Part shown: positions 17,462-25,948 of the stretch, piece after piece
How the letters are laid out: each line of letters starts with the position of its first letter
Position numbering within the stretch: position 1 is the first letter of the stretch
Source: Acinetobacter seifertii
GTDB lineage: Bacteria > Pseudomonadota > Gammaproteobacteria > Pseudomonadales > Moraxellaceae
Length of the DNA stretch: 64,000 nucleotides
Reading direction: 5' to 3'
Assembly (NCBI RefSeq): GCF_000368065.1
Contig: NZ_KB851200.1
Coordinates: 511,827 to 575,826 of the forward strand
Notes under the pieces: model-generated
Seen by the model: only the letters and a program-made list of their open reading frames with translations
What the model was told of the DNA's origin: nothing
Databases searched by the model: none
Made by a program: the position numbers and the translations under genes

Positions 17462-18364
17462 ATGCCTAAACCGATCGTCGATGTTGCAATAGCTATCTTA
17501 ATTCATCGTGGGAAAATATTAGTTGGATGGCGTGGGGAGCAGCAGCATCAAGGTGGCAAGCATGAGTTTCCAGGAGGAAAGGTCGAGCAAGGTGAAACAC
17601 CAAAAGAAGCCTGCCGCCGTGAAATTTATGAAGAAGTCGGTATCGGTTTAAAAGAATGGCATCAATTTGATTATATTCACCATGAATATGATGACATTAT
17701 TGTCAATCTTCATTTGTTCCATAGCTATGTACCTGATGAGTTATTAAATCTTATTCACCAGCCTTGGACATGGTATACGCGTGATCAGCTAGTTAACTTA
17801 AACTTCCCGAAAGCCAATAAAGACATCATAAAAAGATTGTATTGGCCACATTTCATTAAAATTAATTCTACGCTCGTACTAACCGAAAATAAGGACACTT
17901 TAGTGTATTGGCGTAGTGAAAAAGATAGTTTTAATCCAGAAGATATAGAAAAATTAGTGCTGTTAAATACAGAGCAGCTTTCAAAATTAATCATAAATAT
18001 CGATATTTGGCGCAAACTAAAACCTGAGTTAAAAAGCCACATAAAAACAGTTCATCTTAAACAGTCCCAATTAATGAGTTTGCATAAAGGTGATTTAGAG
18101 GTGGGAGTGCGTTTTATTGCAGCTTGCCACGATGCAGTTTCTTTACAACACGCACAGCAAATCGGCTGTGATGCTGTTTTTGTAAGTCCTGTCAAAGTAG
18201 CTGAAACTCACCCAGAAGCGAGAGCACTTGGGTGGGATCGTTTTGCTGACTTGATTGAGAAATGCCAGATTCCCGTCTTTGCTTTGGGGGGGATGAGTCC
18301 TGATGATTTAGCCACAGCACAGCAACACGGTGCGTATGGCTTGGCAGGTATTCGTAATTTTTAA
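17462..18364 (+). CDS. Nudix hydrolase fused to a thiamine-phosphate-synthase-like domain
   Basis: The protein is about 300 residues from the ATG at 17462 (a GTG at 17450 is in frame; neither has a strong ribosome site). The Nudix box spans FPGGKVEQGETPKEACRREI followed by YEEVG, as in MutT-type 8-oxo-dGTP hydrolases. The C-terminal third looks like a TIM-barrel end of ThiE/TenI (LQHAQQIGCDAVFVSPVKVA, PVFALGGMSPDDLATAQQHG). This two-domain form is common in pseudomonads and relatives. The ThiE part probably lacks full synthase function, which is inference. MutT activity is likely but unproven. Confidence 0.82.
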   Translation: MPKPIVDVAIAILIHRGKILVGWRGEQQHQGGKHEFPGGKVEQGETPKEACRREIYEEVGIGLKEWHQFDYIHHEYDDIIVNLHLFHSYVPDELLNLIHQPWTWYTRDQLVNLNFPKANKDIIKRLYWPHFIKINSTLVLTENKDTLVYWRSEKDSFNPEDIEKLVLLNTEQLSKLIINIDIWRKLKPELKSHIKTVHLKQSQLMSLHKGDLEVGVRFIAACHDAVSLQHAQQIGCDAVFVSPVKVAETHPEARALGWDRFADLIEKCQIPVFALGGMSPDDLATAQQHGAYGLAGIRNF

Positions 18365-18374
18365 AAAGATATAA

Positions 18375-18406
18375 AAGCATTAAAAGCTAAAGCGCTTTTA
18401 ATGCTT
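18375..18406. terminator. Bidirectional hairpin between Nudix fusion gene and lpoP
   Basis: AAGCATTAAAAGC pairs perfectly over 13 bp with GCTTTTAATGCTT around a 6-nt loop. It overlaps the stop codon of the minus-strand lipoprotein gene. The convergent placement fits a shared terminator, though no long T run follows. Confidence 0.6.
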
Positions 18407-18938
18407 GCTGAGCTTCTTGAATAGTTTTTTGGTTATTGCGTTGTTGCCCAGCTTTTAAAATGGTTAGCCAAAGCTGTTTTTTCATCGCTTGGCTCTGAGC
18501 AAAGCTTAAACCACGTCTTGCAAGAGACTCAGCATTAGCATATTGCTGTTTATGACTTGCACTGAGTGCTAAAAATAAATAAGTCTCGGCGGCTTGTGGT
18601 GCTAAACGCTGCGCTTGAAGGGCGTAGCGCTCAGCCTCTGACCATTGCTGGTTTTTGTAAGCTTGCTCAGTTTTTTGCATTAACGTTTTAAAAGCAGGTA
18701 ATTGGCTTCCATCATCATTAAATCGTTGGGGCTTTTTCTGCTGAGGAACAATCACCTGTAAACTTTTACGTTGAATATCTGGATGATCATAAGGTGTAAT
18801 TTTTACACCAGATGGTGTCTCAGTATTCTTTTTTTCGGCAACAGGTGGTGTTTTCTCTTTTGGGACTGAATGATCTGGTAAAGTTGTACAGCCGACCATA
18901 AGTACAGCACCAATATAAAAAACACCCTTCTTTAACAT
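18387..18938 (-). CDS. lpoP: TPR lipoprotein, LpoP-type activator of PBP1b
   Basis: This lipoprotein has 183 residues, with lipobox LMVGC near residues 13-17. A proline-rich low-complexity linker runs to about residue 80. A C-terminal tetratricopeptide region follows (EQAYKNQQWSEAERYALQAQ, AAETYLFLALSASHKQQYAN). It starts 20 bp after the mrcB stop in the same direction, so they form an operon. Published work on Pseudomonas identified LpoP, an outer-membrane TPR lipoprotein encoded next to PBP1b and needed for its activity, with an Acinetobacter counterpart. Position, lipobox and TPR all fit, but the name is inference. Confidence 0.78.
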   Translation of the reverse strand: MLKKGVFYIGAVLMVGCTTLPDHSVPKEKTPPVAEKKNTETPSGVKITPYDHPDIQRKSLQVIVPQQKKPQRFNDDGSQLPAFKTLMQKTEQAYKNQQWSEAERYALQAQRLAPQAAETYLFLALSASHKQQYANAESLARRGLSFAQSQAMKKQLWLTILKAGQQRNNQKTIQEAQQALKAL

Positions 18939-18958
18939 ATCCTGTTTCCTGTTAACAC

Positions 18959-21355
18959 TTAGTTGTTATAACTACCACTAGAAATCACTCGTGTGTTATT
19001 CGACAGATCTTGTTCCATCTGACTTTCACTATCACGAATATAGCTATCGCTATTATCCGGTTGAGATGCTGGTGCTGTGTTATCACTTTGTGGTGCGTAT
19101 GTTGGATCAACTTGATAATAAGGTGCTGCACATGGCGTAGCACGATGTGGCACTGTATGCGTCAGCATAGGAATATACATTGCGCCAGCACAAGCCTGTG
19201 CCGACAAATCACCTGTTGCATGATCAATCCATTGCCACTGTACAGTGTCTGGTTGACGTAGATTTACTGGGGTTTGACGTAACTGTTTCATCACATTAAT
19301 CCACACAGGTAATGCTCCAGATGAGCCAGTTAAGCCAGTTACTTTATTGTCATCTAGACCTAACCAGACTACAGCAACATGGTTACCGGAATATCCAGCG
19401 AACCATGAATCACGTGTATCGTTGGTTGTACCTGATTTACCAGCCAATTTTAAAGTAGGTGATAAGCTGTTATAAGCTGCACGACCAGTACCTGAAGACA
19501 TAACCTGTTGTAGACCATAGTTCATGATATAGCCAACAGATGGATCAATTGTTTGTTGTACGTTTAAACCATAACGATCAAGTAAACGACCCTTGGCATC
19601 TACTACAGAACGAATTGCACGAGTTGGATATTTAAAACCACCTGTAGCAAAGTTTTCATAAATACCGAGTACTTCCATTGGTGACATATTAACTGCACCA
19701 AGGAAAATAGAAGGGTAGGCTGGAATTGGTGATTCGACACCAAATTTCTTTAAGTTGTTGGTAAATGTAGATAACCCAAATTCTTGACCTAAACGCACAG
19801 CAGAAAGGTTATAAGAGTTTGCCAAGGCTTCACTTAAACTTACAACGCCATGACCACCGCCACTATAGTTTTTCGGTGTCCAGCTTTTACCACCATCTAC
19901 AGGAATGCTAATTGGCGCATCTTCGATCTTGCTTGCCCAGTTATAACGTCCAGACTCCATTGCGCTTAAATAAATCACTGGCTTCAATAGGGAACCGACT
20001 TGACGTTTTGCGTCTAGAGTACGGTTGAATCCAGTAAAGTCTTGAGTCGAGCCGACAGCTGCAATCAATTCACCATTTTCTGGATGTGCGATGAGCACAG
20101 CACCTTGCAAGTTTTTCAAACGAGCAGGGTTGCTTTGACTAAGACGTTCTACAGATGCTTTAAATGCATCTTGAACTTGAGTTTGAGCAATTGGGTCCAA
20201 GGTCGTAAAAATACGTAGTCCTTGATTTGTTAAATCACTTTCTTGATATTCGGTACGTAACTGACGACGTACAATATCTAAAAAGTCAGGGAATTTTGCA
20301 GGCCCTAGGCTTGGTTTACTTAGAATACCTAAAGGACGTGCAATTTCAGTTTCATATTCTGCTTGAGTTAAATAACCCATTACACGCATGTTATTGAGCA
20401 CTGTATCGCGACGATTTTTTGCCCCTTCAGGGTTTTTCCAAGGGTTATATAACGATGGACCTTGAACTAAACCGACTAAATAAGCTTGTTGCGCGACATT
20501 GAGTTCACGAAGTGGTAAACCAAAATAAAATTGTGAAGCTAAGCCATAACCATTGATTGAATAGTTACCATTTTGGCCTAAATTTACTTCGTTTAAATAA
20601 GCTTCTAAAATTTCATCTTTGCTGTAATGCAACTCAATAAGTAAAGCCATTAATGCTTCATTCACTTTACGTTTTAAGGTGCGTTCAGGTGTTAAATAGA
20701 AGTTTTTAACTAACTGTTGTGTGAGTGTTGAACCACCTTGGCGACGTCCTCCAGTGACATTACTCACCAAAGCACGTGCTGTACCACGAATCGAGATACC
20801 GTGGTGATGATAGAAGTTGCGGTCTTCGGTAGAAATTAAAGCTTCAATCAGTGGTTTAGGAACACTATTAAGTTTAATCAGGACACGGTCTTCATTATGC
20901 TGGGTATAAATGCCCCCAATGAGTAAAGGTTCTAAACGAGCCACACCTGTTGATGATGGTTTTGTACTACGTACATCTGCAACCTGATCGTTTGCAAAGC
21001 TGAGCTCTAAAACCTGTTCAGGTTCTACGCTATCACCATAGTCGAAACCACGTGTATGCACATACATGTTGCTACCTTGAGCAACAAAGGTTCCTGACTT
21101 GTCATAATTACTTGAAGTTTTGTAACCTAATAATTTTAATTCTTGAGTGAAATTTGCTTGTGTAATGGGTGCATTATTATAAATTTCCAAAGGCCGAGCA
21201 AACACTTTGGCCGGAATGTCCCAGCGCTGTCCTTCAAATTTTTCACGAATAATATTATCTAAACGAATCAGATAGATACTAAGAGCAATAAAAGCACTAA
21301 TCACCAAAATTGAAAAAATTAGCGCGAAGAAACCGATACCACGTTCAAACTTCAT
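18959..21355 (-). CDS. mrcB: Penicillin-binding protein 1B, bifunctional transglycosylase/transpeptidase
   Basis: This class A PBP has 798 residues. One N-terminal membrane helix (about 9-31) precedes a UB2H-like region (FARPLEIYNN, TRGFDYGDS), characteristic of PBP1b. The GT51 domain carries EDRNFYHHHGISIRGTARAL and GGSTLTQQLVKNFYL. The transpeptidase domain carries the active-site serine in RQVGSLLKPV, SYN in ANSYNLSAVRLG, and KSGTTNDTRDSWF. The tail after about residue 740 is Ser/Asn/Gln-rich and disordered. It polymerises and crosslinks peptidoglycan in the periplasm. The next gene encodes its likely activator. Confidence 0.95.
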   Translation of the reverse strand: MKFERGIGFFALIFSILVISAFIALSIYLIRLDNIIREKFEGQRWDIPAKVFARPLEIYNNAPITQANFTQELKLLGYKTSSNYDKSGTFVAQGSNMYVHTRGFDYGDSVEPEQVLELSFANDQVADVRSTKPSSTGVARLEPLLIGGIYTQHNEDRVLIKLNSVPKPLIEALISTEDRNFYHHHGISIRGTARALVSNVTGGRRQGGSTLTQQLVKNFYLTPERTLKRKVNEALMALLIELHYSKDEILEAYLNEVNLGQNGNYSINGYGLASQFYFGLPLRELNVAQQAYLVGLVQGPSLYNPWKNPEGAKNRRDTVLNNMRVMGYLTQAEYETEIARPLGILSKPSLGPAKFPDFLDIVRRQLRTEYQESDLTNQGLRIFTTLDPIAQTQVQDAFKASVERLSQSNPARLKNLQGAVLIAHPENGELIAAVGSTQDFTGFNRTLDAKRQVGSLLKPVIYLSAMESGRYNWASKIEDAPISIPVDGGKSWTPKNYSGGGHGVVSLSEALANSYNLSAVRLGQEFGLSTFTNNLKKFGVESPIPAYPSIFLGAVNMSPMEVLGIYENFATGGFKYPTRAIRSVVDAKGRLLDRYGLNVQQTIDPSVGYIMNYGLQQVMSSGTGRAAYNSLSPTLKLAGKSGTTNDTRDSWFAGYSGNHVAVVWLGLDDNKVTGLTGSSGALPVWINVMKQLRQTPVNLRQPDTVQWQWIDHATGDLSAQACAGAMYIPMLTHTVPHRATPCAAPYYQVDPTYAPQSDNTAPASQPDNSDSYIRDSESQMEQDLSNNTRVISSGSYNN

Positions 21356-21540
21356 ATAAATGAGATAAAACCCTAAACAATACGTTAATGATGCGATAGC
21401 TTGTCATCAATTTGCAATGATAAAACTGTGAATAAATTGAAAACTTAGATTGAATTTTACAGCATCTTGTTGTTATGTTTTTTTAAATTAATCAGGATAA
21501 TGTTATGATAACGTAGAATCGCAGCGGAGCTTACTCATTC

Positions 21541-22449
21541 GTGCAAATTTCACATAAGTCCTTCAGAAACGTCGGGTTAATTGGTCGACCGGATAAATCA
21601 TCAGTTGTAGAAACACTATGTTTAATTCATGACCATTTGCTAAGTTTAGGCCTAAACCCCATTTTTGATCAGGAAACTGCCGAATTAGTGCCCTATGATC
21701 ATGCGCAAGTTGTTAGTCGTCACTTATTAGGTGAAGTCGCTGATCTGGTCATTGTAGTAGGTGGAGATGGTTCTTTGCTTCATGCAGCCAGAGCTTTAGT
21801 TCGCTACAATACACCTGTTATTGGCATTAACCGTGGGCGTTTAGGATTTTTAACCGATATTAAGCCTGCGGAAGCTATTTTTAAACTTGATCAGGTATTA
21901 CAAGGTCATTTTCAACTTGATCGCCGTTTCTTGCTTGAAATGGAAGTACGTACCAATGGCGAAGTCATTTACGACGCAATTGCTTTAAATGATGTCGTAC
22001 TACACTCAGGTAAGTCGGTACACATGATCGACTTTGAACTTAATATTGATGGTCAATATGTTTACCGTCAGCATAGTGATGGTTTAATTGTTTCGACACC
22101 AACAGGATCAACTGCTTATGCATTGTCAGGTGGTGGCCCAATTTTACATCCAAGTATGGATGCGATTGCATTAGTCCCTATGCACCCCCATACATTATCT
22201 TCACGCCCAATCGTAGTCGGTGGGCAAAGTGAAATTAAAATTGTTATTCGCGAAAACCGGGTATTACCGATGGTGAGTGCAGACGGACAACACAGTGTAT
22301 CGCTCAATGTCGGTGATAGTTTGCACATCCGCAAACATCCATTTAAATTAAGTTTATTACACCCACCAGGTTATGATTTCTATATGGCTTGTCGTACCAA
22401 ACTGGGTTGGAACCAAGATTTTGAATCTTTTCAAAGAGATGAATCATGA
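21541..22449 (+). CDS. nadK: NAD kinase
   Basis: This enzyme of 302 residues phosphorylates NAD to NADP. Motifs are GGDGSLLHAARALV (diphosphate-binding GGDG), NRGRLGFLTDI, LNDVVLHSG (NE/D pair) and STPTGSTAYALSGGGPI. The start is GTG at 21541, with GGAG about 11 bases upstream; length and motif spacing agree with bacterial NadK. It is divergent from mrcB and overlaps the next small gene by 4 bp. Confidence 0.95.
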   Translation: MQISHKSFRNVGLIGRPDKSSVVETLCLIHDHLLSLGLNPIFDQETAELVPYDHAQVVSRHLLGEVADLVIVVGGDGSLLHAARALVRYNTPVIGINRGRLGFLTDIKPAEAIFKLDQVLQGHFQLDRRFLLEMEVRTNGEVIYDAIALNDVVLHSGKSVHMIDFELNIDGQYVYRQHSDGLIVSTPTGSTAYALSGGGPILHPSMDAIALVPMHPHTLSSRPIVVGGQSEIKIVIRENRVLPMVSADGQHSVSLNVGDSLHIRKHPFKLSLLHPPGYDFYMACRTKLGWNQDFESFQRDES

Positions 22450-22718
22450 ATATTGAACAAATGCTATCTGTTTTAAACCCTGAAATTGTCGAGCGTTTAA
22501 AAACAGCCGTAGAGATCGGTAAATGGCCAAATGGTGTTGTTTTGACAAAGGAACAGCGCGAAACATGTATGCAAGCTGTGATTGCTTGGGAGTTAAAGAA
22601 CTTACCGGAAGATCAGCGTAGTGGTTATATTGACCGCGGAACGAAAGAAGAGGGTGAAGAGTGTGATGATGATCATCACAAGCATGAGCCTGAGTTTAAA
22701 CCGATTCGTTTTGTTTAA
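22446..22718 (+). CDS. yeaC: YeaC family protein (DUF1315)
   Basis: This 90-residue soluble acidic protein begins MNIEQMLSVLNPEIVERLKT, continues IGKWPNGVVLTKEQRETCMQ and VIAWELKNLPEDQRSGYID, then has an acidic, His-rich tail (EEGEECDDDHHKHEPEF). This matches the conserved but uncharacterised DUF1315/YeaC family. The ATGA overlap with nadK implies coupled translation. The His/Asp cluster could bind metal, which is speculation. Confidence 0.8.
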   Translation: MNIEQMLSVLNPEIVERLKTAVEIGKWPNGVVLTKEQRETCMQAVIAWELKNLPEDQRSGYIDRGTKEEGEECDDDHHKHEPEFKPIRFV

Positions 22719-22809
22719 AACTTAATAAGACAGAAAAATTATTTTTGGTTATTCCATACAGCCCTTATATAGCATGTTTTTCATAACTCATAGCATATAG
22801 GCTTTTATT

Positions 22810-22910
22810 ACTTTTGAAGGATCAAAAGTAACCAAAAATCCTCTGTATCACTGACGATACTTCCTGTATCGCAGTGATACGGTCGACATCCATGTCGACC
22901 TTCACGATAG
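22810..22910 (-). repeat. Three-hairpin intergenic repeat, copy A
   Basis: Three stem-loops lie in a row. Stem 1 (22881-22900) is GGTCGACAT with ATGTCGACC around GG. Stem 2 (22845-22880) is a long stem with CTG/CAG next to a single unpaired T. Stem 3 (22810-22829) is ACTTTTGA with TCAAAAGT around AGGA. Read on the minus strand it aligns end to end with the copy at 44355-44454. It lies between the convergent yeaC and ybiB genes and may act as their terminator. Confidence 0.85.
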
Positions 22911-22920
22911 CATCTGTTAA

Positions 22921-23934
22921 CTACAAATTAATATTGCTTAAATTTCGTGTTTCCCATAGCACTTTTGCTTTTTGCATCGCTTCTTCAAAGCTAGCAACAA
23001 CGCCCATGGTATATAACGCAATACCCATGGTTTCTGTTACTGCCATTTCACCATATTCATGATGCTGCTGACCAAGCCAGACCGCTTTAAACGTTGCTAA
23101 ATCTAACTCTTCTTCAATTCGGCTACGTTCAGGCGTAAGCTTTGGCAACTCATGTTCATAGAGCTCACCATTTTTAATACCGCAAATGAGAGTTTTAGCA
23201 TCAGGGTTTCGCTCAAATTCACCGCCTTCACCTTTAATCACTGCACTATTTTGATAGCCCAAGCGAAGCGCACTATGTTGATGAGAGGTTCTATACGCGG
23301 GATGGAATATCGCTTGTAAGGTGGCTTTCGCATTAAATGGGTTAATGAGGCGAGCCAAAGTGTGAATAGGCGAGCGTAAGCCCATCACATTTCTCAAAGA
23401 AATTAAATCGCTTAAAACAGGTGAAATTACATCTAATGGTAAGTAAGCAAAATTCTGTTCGGCTAATTGTGTGCGGACTTCTTGTTCAGAATGGCAAATT
23501 TTATAATCTAAATATTCCAAAACTTGTTCAGTATAGACTCGGTTAATCGTATGCCCAGAAGCGCCATGCATGACGATTTTGTAGCCGTGATGCGCAAGTG
23601 TCAGAGCAGCCAATAAAAACCAAGGATAATGTTTACGCTTGCCTGCATAAGATGACCAATCTAAGTCAACGTCTAAAGGTTGAAAATTAAGCTGGTCTTT
23701 GGTGGCTTGTACGAAACCTGAAAGCTCATCAATGGACTCTTCTTTAACACGTAGTAGCATTAAAAAAGCACCCAACTGAACATCAAGAACTTCGCCTTTT
23801 AAAATCATGGTAAAAGCTTGATAGGCTTCTTCATAACTCAGTGAGCGAGATCCGGTTTTCCCCTTACCTAAAATACGGACATATTGCGCAAAGGGATGTT
23901 CAGCATCTTTATAGATATTACGTTTAGTATTCAT
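22921..23934 (-). CDS. ybiB: YbiB/TrpD2-type glycosyltransferase-family protein
   Basis: This protein of 337 residues has the anthranilate phosphoribosyltransferase fold. Blocks are FAQYVRILGKGKTGSRSLSY, EVLDVQLGAFLMLLRVKEES, MHGASGHTINRVYTEQVLEY and LRNVMGLRSPIHTLARLINP. The glycine-rich loop of true TrpD is altered, as in TrpD2/YbiB, which bind nucleic acid rather than making tryptophan. In E. coli the family is linked to the SOS response; no LexA box is evident here. It is a single gene, convergent to nadK-yeaC. Confidence 0.85.
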   Translation of the reverse strand: MNTKRNIYKDAEHPFAQYVRILGKGKTGSRSLSYEEAYQAFTMILKGEVLDVQLGAFLMLLRVKEESIDELSGFVQATKDQLNFQPLDVDLDWSSYAGKRKHYPWFLLAALTLAHHGYKIVMHGASGHTINRVYTEQVLEYLDYKICHSEQEVRTQLAEQNFAYLPLDVISPVLSDLISLRNVMGLRSPIHTLARLINPFNAKATLQAIFHPAYRTSHQHSALRLGYQNSAVIKGEGGEFERNPDAKTLICGIKNGELYEHELPKLTPERSRIEEELDLATFKAVWLGQQHHEYGEMAVTETMGIALYTMGVVASFEEAMQKAKVLWETRNLSNINL

Positions 23935-24433
23935 GGCAGTTCAAAACAGTAAAAATAAGGGGTATGCAGCTCAAAATGAAATGTCTGCAAGTACTTATCA
24001 ATATGACATAAAAATCTGCTGAAAAAATATCAAAAGTGTTTGTCATACTAAAGTCTTAAGGCCGCATGGGTGTTTTTTATACGTATTAGCCAAAAATTTA
24101 ACCGAATCGTGATTTAATTCGAGTAAACTTTCATGTGCTTTTTTGAGCACTCATATCATAATTTTCTGTGATTCTCCTATATCTTCAGCTTTTTATTGAA
24201 AAAGTAAGAGGTTATTTCTGGCTACTCAAAGTGGTTGGAAACTTCAGGTATTTTCCTGTTTTAGAAAACAGCTTTTTTGTTTTCGTTGAGGTAGTAGGAA
24301 GGTTTTTTGTTATTAAAAAACCATTTCCCTTTTGCGGTGTCCATGTGAAAGGTTAGGGCTGTGTATTCGTAAAGAATAGACGTTTCATTTTGATATTTCC
24401 AACGGACTTGGAAATATAGATTGAAGTAAAGTT
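23935..24433 (+). promoter_or_regulatory. Long non-coding interval with hairpins upstream of dctA
   Basis: This 499-bp interval has no convincing gene. It contains GTGCT/AGCAC at about 24134-24150, a terminator-like hairpin at 24256-24271, a stem GGTTTTTT/AAAAAACC at about 24301-24322, and TATTTCCA/TGGAAATA at about 24396-24420, just before the dctA ribosome site. It may hold a long regulated leader or a small RNA. A 62-codon frame inside it lacks a ribosome site and family resemblance. Confidence 0.5.
24256..24278 (+). terminator. Terminator-like hairpin in the dctA upstream region
   Basis: CTGTTTT pairs with AAAACAG around a very short loop, followed by C and six T. It lies about 155 bp before the dctA start, so it would either end a small RNA or attenuate dctA transcripts that begin farther upstream. 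Confidence 0.65.
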
Positions 24434-25789
24434 ATGGCTAAAAAACCGATTTATAAATCACTTTATTTTCAGGTGATTATTGCGATTATTGCGGGTGTTT
24501 TGGTAGGGCATTTCTCTCCAAGTACAACGCAAATAGTGAATGGTGTTGAACATCATATTCCAGGTTTAGGTGAGCAACTCAAGCCATTAGGTGATGCTTT
24601 TATTCGTTTGATTAAAATGATCATCGCACCTGTTATTTTCTGTACAGTGGTCAGTGGTATCGCTGGTATGGAAAGTATGAAGTCAGTTGGTAAAACTGGC
24701 GGTGTTGCGTTGTTATACTTCGAGATCGTTTCAACAATCGCACTTCTGATTGGCCTTGTGGTGATTAACATTGCAAAGCCAGGTGTAGGAATGAATATTG
24801 ATCCTACAACCCTAGACACTTCAGGTATCCAAAAATACGTTACTTCTGGTGAGTCACAATCTACCGTTGATTTCTTAATGCACATTATTCCTGACACGGT
24901 TGTAGGTGCATTTGCAAATGGTGAAATCTTACAGGTCCTTCTTTTTGCAATTCTTTTTGGTTTTGCACTTCATAAGTTAGGTGATGCAGGACGTCCAGTT
25001 TTAAAGTTAATTGATCAAATTGCACATGTATTTTTTAACATTGTAAATATGATCATGAAGCTTGCTCCATTGGGTGCATTTGGAGCAATGGCATTTACTA
25101 TTGGTAAATATGGTGTGGGGTCACTCGTACAATTAGGGCAACTTATTATTTGCTTCTATATTACGTGTCTGCTCTTTATCTTCTTGATTTTGGGTACAAT
25201 CAGCCGTATCAGCGGTTTTAGCATCCTTAAGATGATTCGTCTAATTCGTGAAGAACTCTTAATTGTGCTTGGTACTTCTTCTTCAGAATCAGTCTTACCA
25301 CGTATGCTGCGTAAACTTGAGATTGCTGGTTGTGAAAAGTCTGTAGTCGGTTTAGTTATTCCGACGGGTTACTCGTTTAACCTTGACGGCACTTCAATTT
25401 ATTTGACCATGGCTGCAATTTTTATTGCTCAAGCCACAAATACACAGCTTGATATCCAGCATCAAATTACTTTGCTTTTGGTACTTTTAATTTCATCTAA
25501 AGGTGCAGCAGGTGTAACAGGTTCTGGTTTTATTGTTATGGCGGCAACTTTATCTGCTGTTGGTCATATTCCAGTTGCAGGTTTGGCATTAATTTTAGGT
25601 ATTGACCGTTTCATGTCAGAAGCACGTGCTTTAACCAACCTTGTTGGTAACTCTCTAGCAACAATTGTGGTTGCTAAATGGGTAGGTGCTTTAGACAAAG
25701 ATAAATTAAATGATGCATTAAATAATCCAGAGGACGTGGATAGAAAAATGCTTGAGCCAAAAAGTGTTGTTGCTGAAGCATCTCACTAA
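24434..25789 (+). CDS. dctA: C4-dicarboxylate/proton symporter DctA
   Basis: This inner-membrane symporter of 451 residues belongs to the glutamate/dicarboxylate:cation family. Motifs are [33 protein letters not shown] (serine-rich hairpin loop), [20 protein letters not shown], and [17 protein letters not shown] with the NLVGN substrate motif. Similarity to E. coli DctA (SLYFQV start, [21 protein letters not shown]) is stronger than to GltP. It imports succinate, fumarate and malate. An insertion ([13 protein letters not shown]) near residue 37 lengthens the first periplasmic loop. A long hairpin-rich leader precedes it. Confidence 0.88.
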   Translation: MAKKPIYKSLYFQVIIAIIAGVLVGHFSPSTTQIVNGVEHHIPGLGEQLKPLGDAFIRLIKMIIAPVIFCTVVSGIAGMESMKSVGKTGGVALLYFEIVSTIALLIGLVVINIAKPGVGMNIDPTTLDTSGIQKYVTSGESQSTVDFLMHIIPDTVVGAFANGEILQVLLFAILFGFALHKLGDAGRPVLKLIDQIAHVFFNIVNMIMKLAPLGAFGAMAFTIGKYGVGSLVQLGQLIICFYITCLLFIFLILGTISRISGFSILKMIRLIREELLIVLGTSSSESVLPRMLRKLEIAGCEKSVVGLVIPTGYSFNLDGTSIYLTMAAIFIAQATNTQLDIQHQITLLLVLLISSKGAAGVTGSGFIVMAATLSAVGHIPVAGLALILGIDRFMSEARALTNLVGNSLATIVVAKWVGALDKDKLNDALNNPEDVDRKMLEPKSVVAEASH

Positions 25790-25803
25790 ACAATATGATT
25801 GAT

Positions 25804-25830
25804 AAAAAGGGAGCTTAGGCTTCCTTTTTT
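25804..25830 (+). terminator. Terminator after dctA
   Basis: AAAAAGGGAGC pairs with GCTTCCTTTTT (one G-T pair) around TTAG and ends in a T run. It sits 15 bp after the dctA stop. Confidence 0.85.
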
Positions 25831-25948
25831 ATTAGCTGACTGAAAAGTACAGTTTTAATGAGCAGCTATGTCATGACAGTAACTAAAAAAATGATTAGCA
25901 TGCTCAGCAATGAGAATTGATAAAACAATAAAGCTGAAGGAAAATATT

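Noticed and set aside
24168..24356. 62-codon open frame upstream of dctA
   Set aside because: No ribosome site, low-complexity Phe/Val-rich translation, and it runs through terminator-like hairpins.
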